Assembly (NCBI GenBank): GCA_937975235.1
Contig: CALJUZ010000103.1
Coordinates: 1-38,209 of the forward strand
Length of the DNA stretch: 38,209 bases
Direction: 5' to 3'
From: CALJUZ01 sp003387805
GTDB lineage: Bacteria > Bacillota > Limnochordia > Limnochordales > ZCTH02-B6
In this document: in pieces, positions 16,423-25,472 of the stretch
How positions within the stretch are numbered: the stretch's first letter is position 1
Layout of the letters: every line of letters begins with the position of its first letter
Made by a program: the position numbers and the translations under genes
Notes under the pieces: generated by a model
What the model was told of the DNA's origin: nothing
The model's input: only the letters and a program-made list of their open reading frames with translations
The model's database searches: none

Positions 16423-16533
16423 GTGTGCGAAACCCTCCTCGCAGACCTGTTGTTCACAATCCATTCCGACTCGCCCCTGCGCCTGCGGCGCCGTCCCCGC
16501 CGCGCCTCCGGCGGCCCGGGCCGCGGGCGCGTC

Positions 16534-18039
16534 TCACTCGTCACGCGGAGCGGGCGTCACCCCCTTCCCGACCAAGTCGGCAATCATTTGCTCACGGCGG
16601 CGGGCCGCTTCCTCCAACGCGGCGGCCAGCCGCTGGAAGGCCTGCACGTGCTCGTCCAGCCGGCGCCGGGCCTCCGCCAGATACCGGCGCATTTCCTCAG
16701 GCGCCGGCCCGCCGCGCGCCCGCCGGACGGCCACGAAGTGAACGGGATCCAGGGCCCGGCGGATCTGCTCCTCCGACAGCCCCGACGGCCGCCCCGCCTC
16801 CCGCCGGGCCGCCGCGTCCAGCAGGTCCAGGCCGAGGCGGTCCGGGCCCTGCCGCCGGCCGGCCAGCTCCGAGACGGCGCGGCTGACGATGCGGTGGGCC
16901 GTGCGGAAGGACCAGCCGGCCTCGCGCACCAGCACGTCGGCCAGCTCCGTCACCGGCGCGAAACTGTCCGCGGCCCGCCGCCGCAGAACCTCCCGGTCCA
17001 CCTCCATGGTGGCCGCGACGTCGGCCAGCAGCTCCGCCACGTCGGCCACGTGCTGCGTCAGCTGCCGCAGCGACGGCTGCAAGTCGTCGTTGACGTCGTT
17101 GACGTCGCCGAAAGGCACGTTGTGCATCTGCACGGCCACGCCCGCGGCCAGCCCCATGGCCCGGCCCGCGAAGGCCCGCAGGTGCTCCAGGGCCACGGGA
17201 TTGCGCTTTTGCGGCATGATGCTGGAAACCTGAACCAGCGACGGGTGCAGCCGGACGGCGCCCACTTCGTTGGCCGCCCAGAACATCAGGTCCGTCACGA
17301 AACGGGAGACGTGGCCCAGGAAGATCAGGGCCCACGCCGCGTACTCCGCGCTGAAGTCCGCACTGGCCACCGCTTCGTACGAGTTTTCCACCGGGCCGTC
17401 GAAGCCCAGCAGCGCCGCGGTGAACTCGCGGTCCACCGGATAGCCCGACGTGGCCAGCGCCGCGGCGCCCAGCGGCGAACGGTTGAGGCGGGGCCACATC
17501 TCCAGCAGCCGCTGGTGGTCTTTGGCCAGCTCGGCCTCGACGGCCGCCACGTAGTGCCCGAAGGTGGTGGGCTGCGCCTGCTGCCCGTGGGTGTAGGCGG
17601 GCATGACGGTCTCCACGTGCTGCTGGGCCAAATCCAGCAGCGTCCGCCGCAGGCGGGCCAGCAGGGCCGCGACCTGCAGCACTTCCTCCCGCAGCACCAG
17701 GCGGTACATGGTGGTGTCCAAGTCGTTGCGGCTCAGCGCCACGTGCATGCTGCCCACCGCTTCTTCCCCGGCCAGCCGGGCCAGGCGGTGCTCCAGCAGG
17801 AAAAACAAATCCTCAAAGCGATCGTCGTAGGACAACGCCTCCGGGCCTTCGCCGCGCACTTGCAGCAGCGCCGCGGCCACCTGCCGGCCGTCCTGGGGGC
17901 GGATGATCCCCTGCCGGACCAGCTGCAGGACGTGGGCCAGGCTGGCGTCCATCATGGCCGAGAAAAAATGCGTGCGGTGGGTTTCAAAGCCACGTTCCAG
18001 GACGATGCGCTTGTAGGCCGGATGCCAGCGGCCGCTCAT
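16534..18039 (-). CDS. Argininosuccinate-lyase-superfamily enzyme (ArgH-like)
   Basis: A 501-residue enzyme of the fumarase/aspartase/ASL superfamily, which cleaves C-N (or C-O) bonds with release of fumarate. Seen: SRNDLDTTMYR near residue 103, catalytic-type His in YTHGQQAQPTTFGHY near 155, and the signature SSIMPQKRNPVALEHLR with Ser272/Ser273 in the catalytic loop. It is somewhat longer than typical ArgH (about 460) and divergent. The ATG overlaps the ROK gene stop by four bases (ATGA), and it precedes the sugar importer genes. That context is unlike arginine biosynthesis; a catabolic lyase for an imported amino-acid conjugate is plausible. Substrate unproven. Confidence 0.85.
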   Translation of the reverse strand: MSGRWHPAYKRIVLERGFETHRTHFFSAMMDASLAHVLQLVRQGIIRPQDGRQVAAALLQVRGEGPEALSYDDRFEDLFFLLEHRLARLAGEEAVGSMHVALSRNDLDTTMYRLVLREEVLQVAALLARLRRTLLDLAQQHVETVMPAYTHGQQAQPTTFGHYVAAVEAELAKDHQRLLEMWPRLNRSPLGAAALATSGYPVDREFTAALLGFDGPVENSYEAVASADFSAEYAAWALIFLGHVSRFVTDLMFWAANEVGAVRLHPSLVQVSSIMPQKRNPVALEHLRAFAGRAMGLAAGVAVQMHNVPFGDVNDVNDDLQPSLRQLTQHVADVAELLADVAATMEVDREVLRRRAADSFAPVTELADVLVREAGWSFRTAHRIVSRAVSELAGRRQGPDRLGLDLLDAAARREAGRPSGLSEEQIRRALDPVHFVAVRRARGGPAPEEMRRYLAEARRRLDEHVQAFQRLAAALEEAARRREQMIADLVGKGVTPAPRDE

Positions 18040-19325
18040 ACGCCCACCTCCGCGGTCATAAACGAAATGGAGCTCCTGCGGGCGTCCAGGGCGATGGCCA
18101 CGGCGCCCAGCACGCCGGCCTGCTCGCCCAGCGCCGAGACCACGACTTTGGGCGGGTAAGGCACCAGCGTTTCCACGATGCGGCGCACCGGCTCCAGCAG
18201 CAGCCGCTCCGGCGCCCGGGCCACGCCGCCGCCCAGGACGATGACTTCAGGATCCAGCAGCGCGGCCGCGTTGGCCAGCGCGACGCCCAGCATCTCCGCG
18301 GTCTCCCGCCAAATCTCCAGGGCCACGGGGTCGCCCCCCTCGGCCGCTTCCGCGACGGCGCGGGCCGTCACCTCGGGCGTGTCGCGCGTCCTCCCGTCGC
18401 CCCCCGGGGCCGCCGAAACCGTTTTCCCCGCGGCCCGGAGCCGCTCCACGTAGCGGCGGGCGATGCCCGGCCCGGCGGCGAACGACTCCAGCGGACCGTA
18501 GCCCTGGGCCCGGACCACGGGGCCCAGGGCGCCGATGAGCGAGTAGCCCATCTCCCCCGCCGCGCCGCGGGCGCCGAGGTACACGTCGCCGCCCAGCAGC
18601 AAGCCCGCCCCGATGCCGGTGCCGATGGTGACGCACAGGGCGTGGTCCACGCCCTGGAGCACGCCTTTCCAGCGCTCGCCCCGCAAAATCGCGTTGACGT
18701 CGTTGTCCAGGTGCACCGGCCAGCCGAACCAGCGGCGGATGTGGGACGCCACGTCCAGCTCCCACCCGGCCCCGGGCAAGGTGCGGTCGGGCAGCAGCCC
18801 CGGCGCCAGGCGCACCGTGCCCTTTTCCTTGTCGGGAATGCCGGGCACGCCCACGCCGACGCCCATCACTTTGGCGGGATCGACCTGGGCTTTTTCCAGC
18901 AGCTGGTCGATGAGCCGCTTCAGGCGCTCCGCCACCGGCATGGACCGGCCGTTGGCCTGGGCATCAAACGTAGGGATCGTGGCCGTGGCCAGCAGATTGC
19001 CCTCGAGATCGGTCAGGCCCCCGGCCAGCTTGGTGCCGCCCACGTCCAGGCCGATGACGTACGCGGACTGGAAATTGTACTCGTACAGCAGAGGCCGGCG
19101 GCCGCCGCTGGACTTGCCTTTGCCCACGGCACGGACCAGCTGCGCCCGCTCCAGCTCCGCCACCAGCTGGGACACCGCGGGCAGGCTGATGCCCGTCCGC
19201 TGCGCCAGCTCCACCCGGGAGAGGGGACCGTCCTGCTGCAAACATTCCAGGATGCGGGAGCGATTCAGACTCTTGATGAGGCCTCCCGTGCCGCGAACCG
19301 GCGTGTCGCTTCGGCTGGACGGCAT
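18036..19325 (-). CDS. ROK-family transcriptional regulator (NagC/XylR type)
   Basis: A repressor of about 429 residues, likely controlling the downstream importer operon. Residues about 15-75 form a winged helix-turn-helix (SRVELAQRTGISLPAVSQLV). Residues about 85-420 form a ROK sugar-kinase-like domain with GLDVGGTKLAGG and TIGTGIGAGLLLGG. The usual ROK zinc motif CxCGxxGCxE is replaced by RAQGYGPLES: the Cys residues are absent, so the zinc site is lost. Sugar binding may persist. The ATG at 19325 is preferred over a GTG at 19328 because GGAGG lies 8 bases before it. First gene of the operon, probably autoregulated. Confidence 0.9.
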   Translation of the reverse strand: MPSSRSDTPVRGTGGLIKSLNRSRILECLQQDGPLSRVELAQRTGISLPAVSQLVAELERAQLVRAVGKGKSSGGRRPLLYEYNFQSAYVIGLDVGGTKLAGGLTDLEGNLLATATIPTFDAQANGRSMPVAERLKRLIDQLLEKAQVDPAKVMGVGVGVPGIPDKEKGTVRLAPGLLPDRTLPGAGWELDVASHIRRWFGWPVHLDNDVNAILRGERWKGVLQGVDHALCVTIGTGIGAGLLLGGDVYLGARGAAGEMGYSLIGALGPVVRAQGYGPLESFAAGPGIARRYVERLRAAGKTVSAAPGGDGRTRDTPEVTARAVAEAAEGGDPVALEIWRETAEMLGVALANAAALLDPEVIVLGGGVARAPERLLLEPVRRIVETLVPYPPKVVVSALGEQAGVLGAVAIALDARRSSISFMTAEVGV

Positions 19326-19374
19326 CACTGATTCCTCCGATCAGCACCGAGCAGCCCGATGGCTTCCCGTCGGA

Positions 19375-19393
19375 ACTTTCTTTTTAAAGTATA
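19375..19393 (-). promoter_or_regulatory. Candidate -10 and overlapping inverted repeat before the ROK gene
   Basis: TATACT (19388-19393, minus strand; five of six consensus) stands about 60 bases before the start. An inverted repeat ACTTT-N6-AAAGT (19375-19390) overlaps it and is the kind of AT-rich dyad a ROK repressor could bind. No good -35 is present. Confidence 0.4.
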
Positions 19394-19440
19394 ATAAGTT
19401 AGCTGCCGATTTCTCCGGCCGCGAGCCAAATCCTGCCGGC

Positions 19441-19478
19441 AAAAAGAAAAAAGAGAGCAACGGGTGTCCGTTGCTCTC
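19441..19478 (-). terminator. Strong intrinsic terminator of the efflux operon
   Basis: On the minus strand a perfect 11-bp stem GAGAGCAACGG/CCGTTGCTCTC with a 4-base loop is followed by TTTTTTCTTTTT. It lies 40 bases after the last TolC-family gene and separates the efflux operon from the ROK operon. Confidence 0.95.
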
Positions 19479-19517
19479 TCGGCCGCTCCATGAAGCCGTC
19501 CGCGCCGATGGGCGCTG

Positions 19518-21149
19518 TTACATTCCGTCGGGCCCCGCCGCGCGCCATTCGTCCAGCAGGTAGTCCAGCCCCGCCAGCGTCAGCCAGTGGGACAGCACCA
19601 CGCCCGCGGACTGCAAGTACGCGGCCTGGGCCAGCGTAAAGGCGTAGGTCGCTTCCAGCCGGCCCATCTCCGCCTGGGCCAGGCCCATGCGGGCCTGCAG
19701 CACGTCGCGCCGGGTGGCCGCGCCCGCGGCGTGCAGCTCCTGCGCCACGGCCAGGGCCTCCTGCGCGGCAGCCACGCCCCGGCGCGCGCCGTCCAGCGCC
19801 TCGGCCGCGGCCTGCAGGCGGGCGTACGCCGCGGTCACTTCGGTCACGGCCATCTTCTGCAGCTGCTCCGCGGCCAGCTCGGCCTGGCGGGCCTGCAGCT
19901 CGGCCTGGGCCGCCTGGGCCCGGCGCTGGTGGCCGTCGAAGACCGGCCAGCTCACTTCCACGCCGACGGTCCAGCGTTCGCCTTGGTCTTGCTGCAGCGG
20001 GCTGTCCATCTCCAGGCGGGTATAGGTGACGGTGCCGCCCAAATATCCGTGGCGGTCCACGCCCAGCTGCAGCTCCGTCTCGGGCCACTGGTACTGGACG
20101 AACAGACGCAGGCCCACGGACGCCTGCTCCCTGGCGATGACCGCGCCGGCCCGGGCCTTTTCCAGATCATTGAGGGCCCGGAGCACGTCCGCGCGCCGGG
20201 CCGACAGCGCGATGGCCTCGTCCAGCTCGGGCCACGCGGCGGGGATGTCCGTCTCCACCACGTTCAGGTGCGCATCCAGCGGATAGCCCAGCATCTGGTT
20301 CAGCGCCATGCGGGCCGCCTGCACCTCGCCCCGGGCCTGCAGGACCCGCGCTTCGGCCTGGTGCCGCTCGGCCTCCACCTGCAGCTCGTCCAGCCGCGTG
20401 GCCGTGCCCGCCGCCCGGCGGGACGCGATTTCGCCGGCCCGCAGCTCCACTTCCTCCAGGGCCAGCCGGGCGATGCGCAGCGCCGCCTCGGCTCGCAGCA
20501 CGCCGTAGTAGGCTTCCAGACTTTGCACCACCGCGGCGCCCACGGCCGCCTCCAGGTCCGCCGCGGCTTGCCGTTGGTCGGCCGACGCGATGGTGTCCAG
20601 GGCCCGCTGCAGCGGCGAGCGCCACAGCGGCAGGCGGCCCGTCAGCGTGACGGTATAGGCCCGGCCTTCGTACCAGCGGCGGGGCAGCCCGTTGTCCAGA
20701 TAGTGCCGCGCCTGCTCAAACGCCTTCTCCAGCCGGGCCCAAAGCTCCTCCCACTGTTTCTGATCCGCGATGTCCTCGATATCCACCGCCGGGAGCAGCC
20801 CGGACAAGGCGCCGTAGTCCACCTCATAAGCTTCCAGCCAGTAGGGGCGCACGTCCACCGTCAGCGCCGGCCGCAGCGCCGCCCGGCTCTCGACGGCGCG
20901 GGCCTGCGCGGCCGCGTACTGCAGCTGCGCAATTTGCACGCCCATGTGCCGGTGCACCGCCCGCTGGACCACCCGCACGGCGTCATACGGAACAGCCAAA
21001 TCCTCCAGCCAGGCGGTGTCGGGCCCGCCGGCCCCGTCCTGCGCCAGGGCCCCCGGAGCGGGCGCGCCCAGCACCAGCAGCGCGGCCAGACACAGCATGA
21101 GCCCGCCCGCCAAGGCGGCCGCCACGGCCCGGGCCGGCGTCCGCCTCAT
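19518..21149 (-). CDS. TolC-family outer-membrane efflux protein (large)
   Basis: A 543-residue outer-membrane factor of a tripartite pump. Signal peptide at about 1-36 (ends ALAQ). Long amphipathic helices with heptad Ala/Leu/Glu patterns alternate with two beta-rich segments (RPALTVDVRPYW near 95; VGLRLFVQYQW to VGVEVSWPVFDG near 340-400), as expected for the TolC two-repeat layout with barrel strands. It is longer than usual (about 430-490), with an extra insertion near 110-190. The ATG overlaps the previous TolC-family stop (ATGA), so the two are translationally coupled. Last gene before the terminator. Confidence 0.88.
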   Translation of the reverse strand: MRRTPARAVAAALAGGLMLCLAALLVLGAPAPGALAQDGAGGPDTAWLEDLAVPYDAVRVVQRAVHRHMGVQIAQLQYAAAQARAVESRAALRPALTVDVRPYWLEAYEVDYGALSGLLPAVDIEDIADQKQWEELWARLEKAFEQARHYLDNGLPRRWYEGRAYTVTLTGRLPLWRSPLQRALDTIASADQRQAAADLEAAVGAAVVQSLEAYYGVLRAEAALRIARLALEEVELRAGEIASRRAAGTATRLDELQVEAERHQAEARVLQARGEVQAARMALNQMLGYPLDAHLNVVETDIPAAWPELDEAIALSARRADVLRALNDLEKARAGAVIAREQASVGLRLFVQYQWPETELQLGVDRHGYLGGTVTYTRLEMDSPLQQDQGERWTVGVEVSWPVFDGHQRRAQAAQAELQARQAELAAEQLQKMAVTEVTAAYARLQAAAEALDGARRGVAAAQEALAVAQELHAAGAATRRDVLQARMGLAQAEMGRLEATYAFTLAQAAYLQSAGVVLSHWLTLAGLDYLLDEWRAAGPDGM

Positions 21150-22228
21150 CGGTCATCCAACTCTCTGGCGATGGCCTGGAAAAACTTGGCCCGGGCCACG
21201 TTGTAGTCGAACATCGCGTTGACCGCCGACATGCGGGCTTCGGCCAGGCCCGTCTGGCCTTGCAAAATCTCCACATCGGTGGCCATGCGGGCGTCGAACA
21301 GCGCCTGCACGACGCGCCAGTTCTCCTCCATCTCCAAAAGCCGCTGCTGCGCCACGGCCAGGCGGCGGTGGGCGTCGCGCATGGCGTTGTAGGCGTTGTG
21401 CACGTCCAAGGTGATGCCGTCCTTCGCCTGGCGCATCTGCAGCTCTATTTGCGCCAGATCCAGCTCGGCGGAGCGGCGCGTCAGCTCGGGCGTGTAGTCG
21501 TTGTCGGCCAGCTCCAGCTCCCGCCGGGCCACTTCCACGCCCAGGCGCACCTGGGCCAGCTCGATGCGGTTGGCCAGCGCCTCTTCCAGCGCCTCCGCCA
21601 GCGTCATGTCGACCAGGTCATGGGTGACCACCGTGTCGTCCAGCGCGATCTCGGCGTCCGGCGCCAGCCCCAGCATTTGCCGGAACTGCACCAGCACCAG
21701 GGCCAGGTTGTCCTCGGCCTGGGCCTTGTCGGCCCGGGTCTGCAGCAGCGCGGCCCGGGCCCGCAGCACGTCCACGTCGGTGGCCACGCCCGCGGCCCGC
21801 CGGCTCTCGGCCACCTCCAGCTGCCGCTGTGCCATCTGCTCCGCGTCGTCCAGCACCGCGATGACGTTGTGCAGCCGCAGCACGTTGTAGTACGCTTCCT
21901 CCACCTGGAAGGCCACCCGCTGCCGGGTCAGGCTCAGGTTGCGCTCGGCCAGCGTCACGCCGGTCTCGGCCTGCAGCAGCAGCGTGGGCGACGGCTCAAT
22001 CAAGCTCAGAGCCCGCACTTGCTGCAGGCCCAGCCGCGCCTTCTCCAGCTCCAGCTCCGCCAGGAGCAGCTCCACGTTGGCCTCGTAGGCCAGCTCCACG
22101 GCCGCCCGCAAATCCAGGGCCAGCACGTGGCCGCCGGCGGCCGCGGCCGGCGCCGGGGCAGACAAGAGCGCGCCGCCCAGCGCCAGCAGCACCAGCCAAG
22201 CCGTATTCGTCGCCGCAAAACGTTTCAT
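21146..22228 (-). CDS. TolC-family protein (short)
   Basis: A 360-residue exported protein of the outer-membrane efflux family. Signal peptide about 1-31 (ends AAAAG). The rest is almost wholly helical (ELAYEANVELLLAELELEKARLGL; AFQVEEAYYNVLRL; DVLRARAALLQTRADKAQAEDN), in the two-repeat TolC order, but the barrel strands seem very short or absent and the chain is about 80-100 residues under normal. It may form a helical periplasmic tunnel or a mixed channel with the larger TolC-family partner. The ATG follows GGGGGAGGCG. It lies 57 bases after the RND pump gene. Confidence 0.85.
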   Translation of the reverse strand: MKRFAATNTAWLVLLALGGALLSAPAPAAAAGGHVLALDLRAAVELAYEANVELLLAELELEKARLGLQQVRALSLIEPSPTLLLQAETGVTLAERNLSLTRQRVAFQVEEAYYNVLRLHNVIAVLDDAEQMAQRQLEVAESRRAAGVATDVDVLRARAALLQTRADKAQAEDNLALVLVQFRQMLGLAPDAEIALDDTVVTHDLVDMTLAEALEEALANRIELAQVRLGVEVARRELELADNDYTPELTRRSAELDLAQIELQMRQAKDGITLDVHNAYNAMRDAHRRLAVAQQRLLEMEENWRVVQALFDARMATDVEILQGQTGLAEARMSAVNAMFDYNVARAKFFQAIARELDDR

Positions 22229-22285
22229 AAATACGCCTCCCCCGTGCGTCCACGGACCCGTTGGCCGGGGCGGACGCGCCGTCGT

Positions 22286-25200
22286 TTATTCTCCCGCCGG
22301 CGTCGGCGCGGCGCCCGACGGTTCGGGCTCCCGGCCCGTGGCCTCGACGCCCGCGGCCGCCTGGCCCCGGCGCCGCGAGCGCGCCCGTCCCACCGCCCGC
22401 GCCACCCACTGGCCGAAGTCGTCCATGTACGTATACACGACGGGCAAGAAGCCCAGCGTCAGCGCGGTGGACACCGTCAGGCCGCCGATGACCACCGTGG
22501 CGATGGGCGCCTGCAGCTCCGCCCCTTCGCCGCCGGCAAAAGCCATGGGCACCATGCCCAGCACCGTAGTCAGCGTCGTCATCAGGACCGGCCGCAGGCG
22601 GGTGGACGCGCCCGTCACCACCGCGTCGGTCCGCTCCATGCCGCGGCGCCGCAGCTGATTGACGTAGTCGATCATGACGATGCCGTTGTTGACCACGATG
22701 CCGGCCAGCATAATGACGCCGATGAGGGCCGTGACGCTCATGGTCATGTTTCGGGCCGCCATGGCCCAGACGACGCCCATGAAGCCCAAAGGCACCGTCA
22801 CCATGATGATGAGCGGATGGACCAGTGACTCGAACTGCGCAGCCATGATCATGTACACCAGCACGACGGCCAGAGCCAGCGCGAAGCCCAGGCTGTCGAA
22901 GGCTTCTTCCATCTCGACGGTCTCGCCGGCGAACTCCCACTCATAGCCGGGCGGCAGCGCCACGTCCGCCATCCGTTTTTCGATGTCGCCGGTGACGCTG
23001 CTCAGGTCCCGGCCCACGATGTAGGCCGACACGGTGGCCACCCGGGCCTGGTCCACCCGATCGATGGACACCGGCGCGACGCCTTCCACGATGGACGCCA
23101 CTTCATGCAAAGGCACGCTGACGCCCATGGGGGTCGGCACCAGAATGCGCTCCAGGGCGGCCGCGTCCCGCCGCCACTCTTCGGCCAGCTGCACCGTCAC
23201 GTTGATCTCGGTGCCTGTACCGCCGGGGCGGTAGAGCGTCGCCACCGCGCCGTCCACCGCGGTGCGCAGAGCCGATGCGATCTGATACACCGACAAGCCG
23301 TAGCTCGCGGCCCGGTCCCGATCCACGATGACCTGCAGCTCGGGACGCCCCTGCCGCATGGACGACGACACGTCCCGGGTGCCCGGCACGGAGGCCACCA
23401 CCTCGGCCACCATGTCGGCCAAGTCCCGCAGCTCGTCGGGATCTTCGCCCTTGATCCGCACCACCACCGGCGCGCCGCCCGCGTCGCCCAGGCCGAAGGG
23501 GTCCTGCACCGCCGCGGACAGCTCCACGCCGGGCAGCGTCGCGCCGAACTCGCGGATGCGCTCCACGATGTACTCGGTGGTCACCGACCGCTGGTCGTAC
23601 GGCCGCATGCTGACGTGCATAATGGCCACTTCGCTGGAGCCGCCGTCCTGGCCGCCCACCGACGCAAACACCGAGCGCACGTCGGGCAGCCCCGCGACGA
23701 ACGCCTCCACCTGCCGCACCACCGCGTCGGTGTCGGCCATGGTGGAGCCGTAGGGCAGCCGGATGCGCACGCCGATTTCGCCCGTGTCGGTGGCCGGCAA
23801 AAACTCCTGGCCGATGCGGGGGTACAGGATCAGCGCCGTGGACGCCAGCGCGAGGACGACGACCACGGCCACGATGCGCTTTTGCAAAATCCAGCGCATG
23901 TACCGCTCGTAGCCCCGGCGCAGCCGTCCGAACAAGCCCGGGCGGCCCTTCTTGCCGCCCGCGCCCGCCGGCGCGGCCGCCTCCACGGTCAAAGACGGCA
24001 GGGCGATCTTCGTGCGGGCGGCCACCATGGGCACGAAGGTGACGGCCGCCACCAGCGACATAATGAGCGCGAAGGCCACCGCCAGCGACAAGTCCCGGAA
24101 CAGCTCGCCCGCGATGCCGCCCACGAACACGATGGGCACGAACACCGCGACGGTGGTCAGTGTGGAGGCGCCCAGGGCCAGCCCCACTTCCTCGGTGCCG
24201 GCGATGGCCGCCTCCTGGGGATCTTTGCCCTCCTGCCGGTGGCGCACGATGTTCTCCAAAGAGACGATGGCGTTGTCCACCAGCATGCCCACGCCCAGCG
24301 CGATGCCGCCCAGAGACAGCAGGTTGAGGGATATGTCCATTAAGTAAAGGAAGAAGAACGTAGCCATGCCCGCCACGGGAATGGCGCTGCCCACGATGAG
24401 CGTGGGGCCCAGGGCCCGCAGGAAGAAGTACAGCACCGCCATGGCGATAATCGCGCCCGTGACGGCGTTCTCAATCAAGGCGCGGATGGCCAGCCGCACG
24501 AAATCGGCTTCGTCCCACACGATCTGGATCGAGAGGTCGTCGCCCAGCTCCCGCTCCAGCGCCTCCAGCGTGCGGCGGATCTGGTTGGACACGGTCACCG
24601 TGTTGGCCAGCGCTTCCCGCTGGACCGTCACGGCCACGCTGGGCTGGCCGTTGAGGCGGGCGATGATTTGCTGCTCTTTGTGGCCGTCGTAGACGCGCGC
24701 CACGTCCTGCACCCGCACCACGCCGCCGGGGCCGCCGCCGATGACCGTCTGCCGGATCTGCTCGAGATCCGTGAACTCGCCCACGGTGCGGATGGTGAGC
24801 TCCCGGCCCTGCTCCACGACGCGCCCGCCGGGCAGCGTCAGGTTGCCCGCGGCCAGCGCCTGCATGACGTGGTCCACGGAGAGGCCGTAGGCCTCCAGGC
24901 GCGACTGGTCCACCTCGACGCGGATTTCCCGCTCCAAGCCGCCCACGATGTTGACCCGGGCCACGCCCTCCACCCGCTCCAGGCGGTTTTTGATCTGATC
25001 CTCGACGAACTGCCGCAGCGCCGACAAATCCTCCATGCCGCCCACGTTGAACTGGAACATGGGCTGCATGGACGGGTCGAAGCGGAACACCTGGGGCCGC
25101 TCCACGCCGTCGGGCAGGTAGCTGAGAATCAGGTCCAGCCGCTCCCGCATCTCCAGCGCGGCGAAGTCCATGTCGGTGCCCCACTCAAACTGCACGATGA

Positions 25201-25471
25201 CGGTGGACGATCCCGGCGCGGAGGTGGAGCTGACCTGGCGCACGTTGCTCACCGTGGCCATGGCTTCCTCGATGGGGCGGGTCACCTGGGCCTCCACTTC
25301 CCGCGGGCCGACGTTTTCGTACGTCGTCATGACGACGGCCGCGGGGAAGTTGAAGTCGGGGAACAGCGCCAAGGGCAGGCGCGTGATGGAAACCGCGCCC
25401 AGGACGATGAACGCGATGATGATCATAAGGCTGGCGACGGGACGCTTGACGGAAAACGCGGGTACCGACAC
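22286..25471 (-). CDS. RND-family efflux pump (AcrB/SwrC-like)
   Basis: A 1061-residue inner-membrane proton-driven exporter. Seen: first transmembrane helix at about 10-30 (FSVKRPVASLMIIIAF), two large periplasmic loops, and two sets of transmembrane helices. The proton-relay region reads GMLVDNAIV with Asp399 kept and the neighbouring Asp of AcrB replaced by Asn400. The second half shows GIVVNNGIVMIDYVNQLRRR. It ends with a charged cytoplasmic tail. The GTG start lies one base after the adaptor stop and 7 bases after GGAGGT. Substrates (drugs, lipids, metabolites) cannot be read from sequence; the hydrophobic-substrate HAE-type subfamily is likelier than heavy-metal. Confidence 0.95.
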   Translation of the reverse strand: MSVPAFSVKRPVASLMIIIAFIVLGAVSITRLPLALFPDFNFPAAVVMTTYENVGPREVEAQVTRPIEEAMATVSNVRQVSSTSAPGSSTVIVQFEWGTDMDFAALEMRERLDLILSYLPDGVERPQVFRFDPSMQPMFQFNVGGMEDLSALRQFVEDQIKNRLERVEGVARVNIVGGLEREIRVEVDQSRLEAYGLSVDHVMQALAAGNLTLPGGRVVEQGRELTIRTVGEFTDLEQIRQTVIGGGPGGVVRVQDVARVYDGHKEQQIIARLNGQPSVAVTVQREALANTVTVSNQIRRTLEALERELGDDLSIQIVWDEADFVRLAIRALIENAVTGAIIAMAVLYFFLRALGPTLIVGSAIPVAGMATFFFLYLMDISLNLLSLGGIALGVGMLVDNAIVSLENIVRHRQEGKDPQEAAIAGTEEVGLALGASTLTTVAVFVPIVFVGGIAGELFRDLSLAVAFALIMSLVAAVTFVPMVAARTKIALPSLTVEAAAPAGAGGKKGRPGLFGRLRRGYERYMRWILQKRIVAVVVVLALASTALILYPRIGQEFLPATDTGEIGVRIRLPYGSTMADTDAVVRQVEAFVAGLPDVRSVFASVGGQDGGSSEVAIMHVSMRPYDQRSVTTEYIVERIREFGATLPGVELSAAVQDPFGLGDAGGAPVVVRIKGEDPDELRDLADMVAEVVASVPGTRDVSSSMRQGRPELQVIVDRDRAASYGLSVYQIASALRTAVDGAVATLYRPGGTGTEINVTVQLAEEWRRDAAALERILVPTPMGVSVPLHEVASIVEGVAPVSIDRVDQARVATVSAYIVGRDLSSVTGDIEKRMADVALPPGYEWEFAGETVEMEEAFDSLGFALALAVVLVYMIMAAQFESLVHPLIIMVTVPLGFMGVVWAMAARNMTMSVTALIGVIMLAGIVVNNGIVMIDYVNQLRRRGMERTDAVVTGASTRLRPVLMTTLTTVLGMVPMAFAGGEGAELQAPIATVVIGGLTVSTALTLGFLPVVYTYMDDFGQWVARAVGRARSRRRGQAAAGVEATGREPEPSGAAPTPAGE

Positions 25472-25472
25472 G

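Noticed and set aside
14995..18159. A 1054-codon open frame on the + strand across the importer operon
   Set aside because: It is antisense to four well-identified genes, is His/Gln/Arg-rich low-complexity and matches no family. It is a product of the GC-rich codon pattern.
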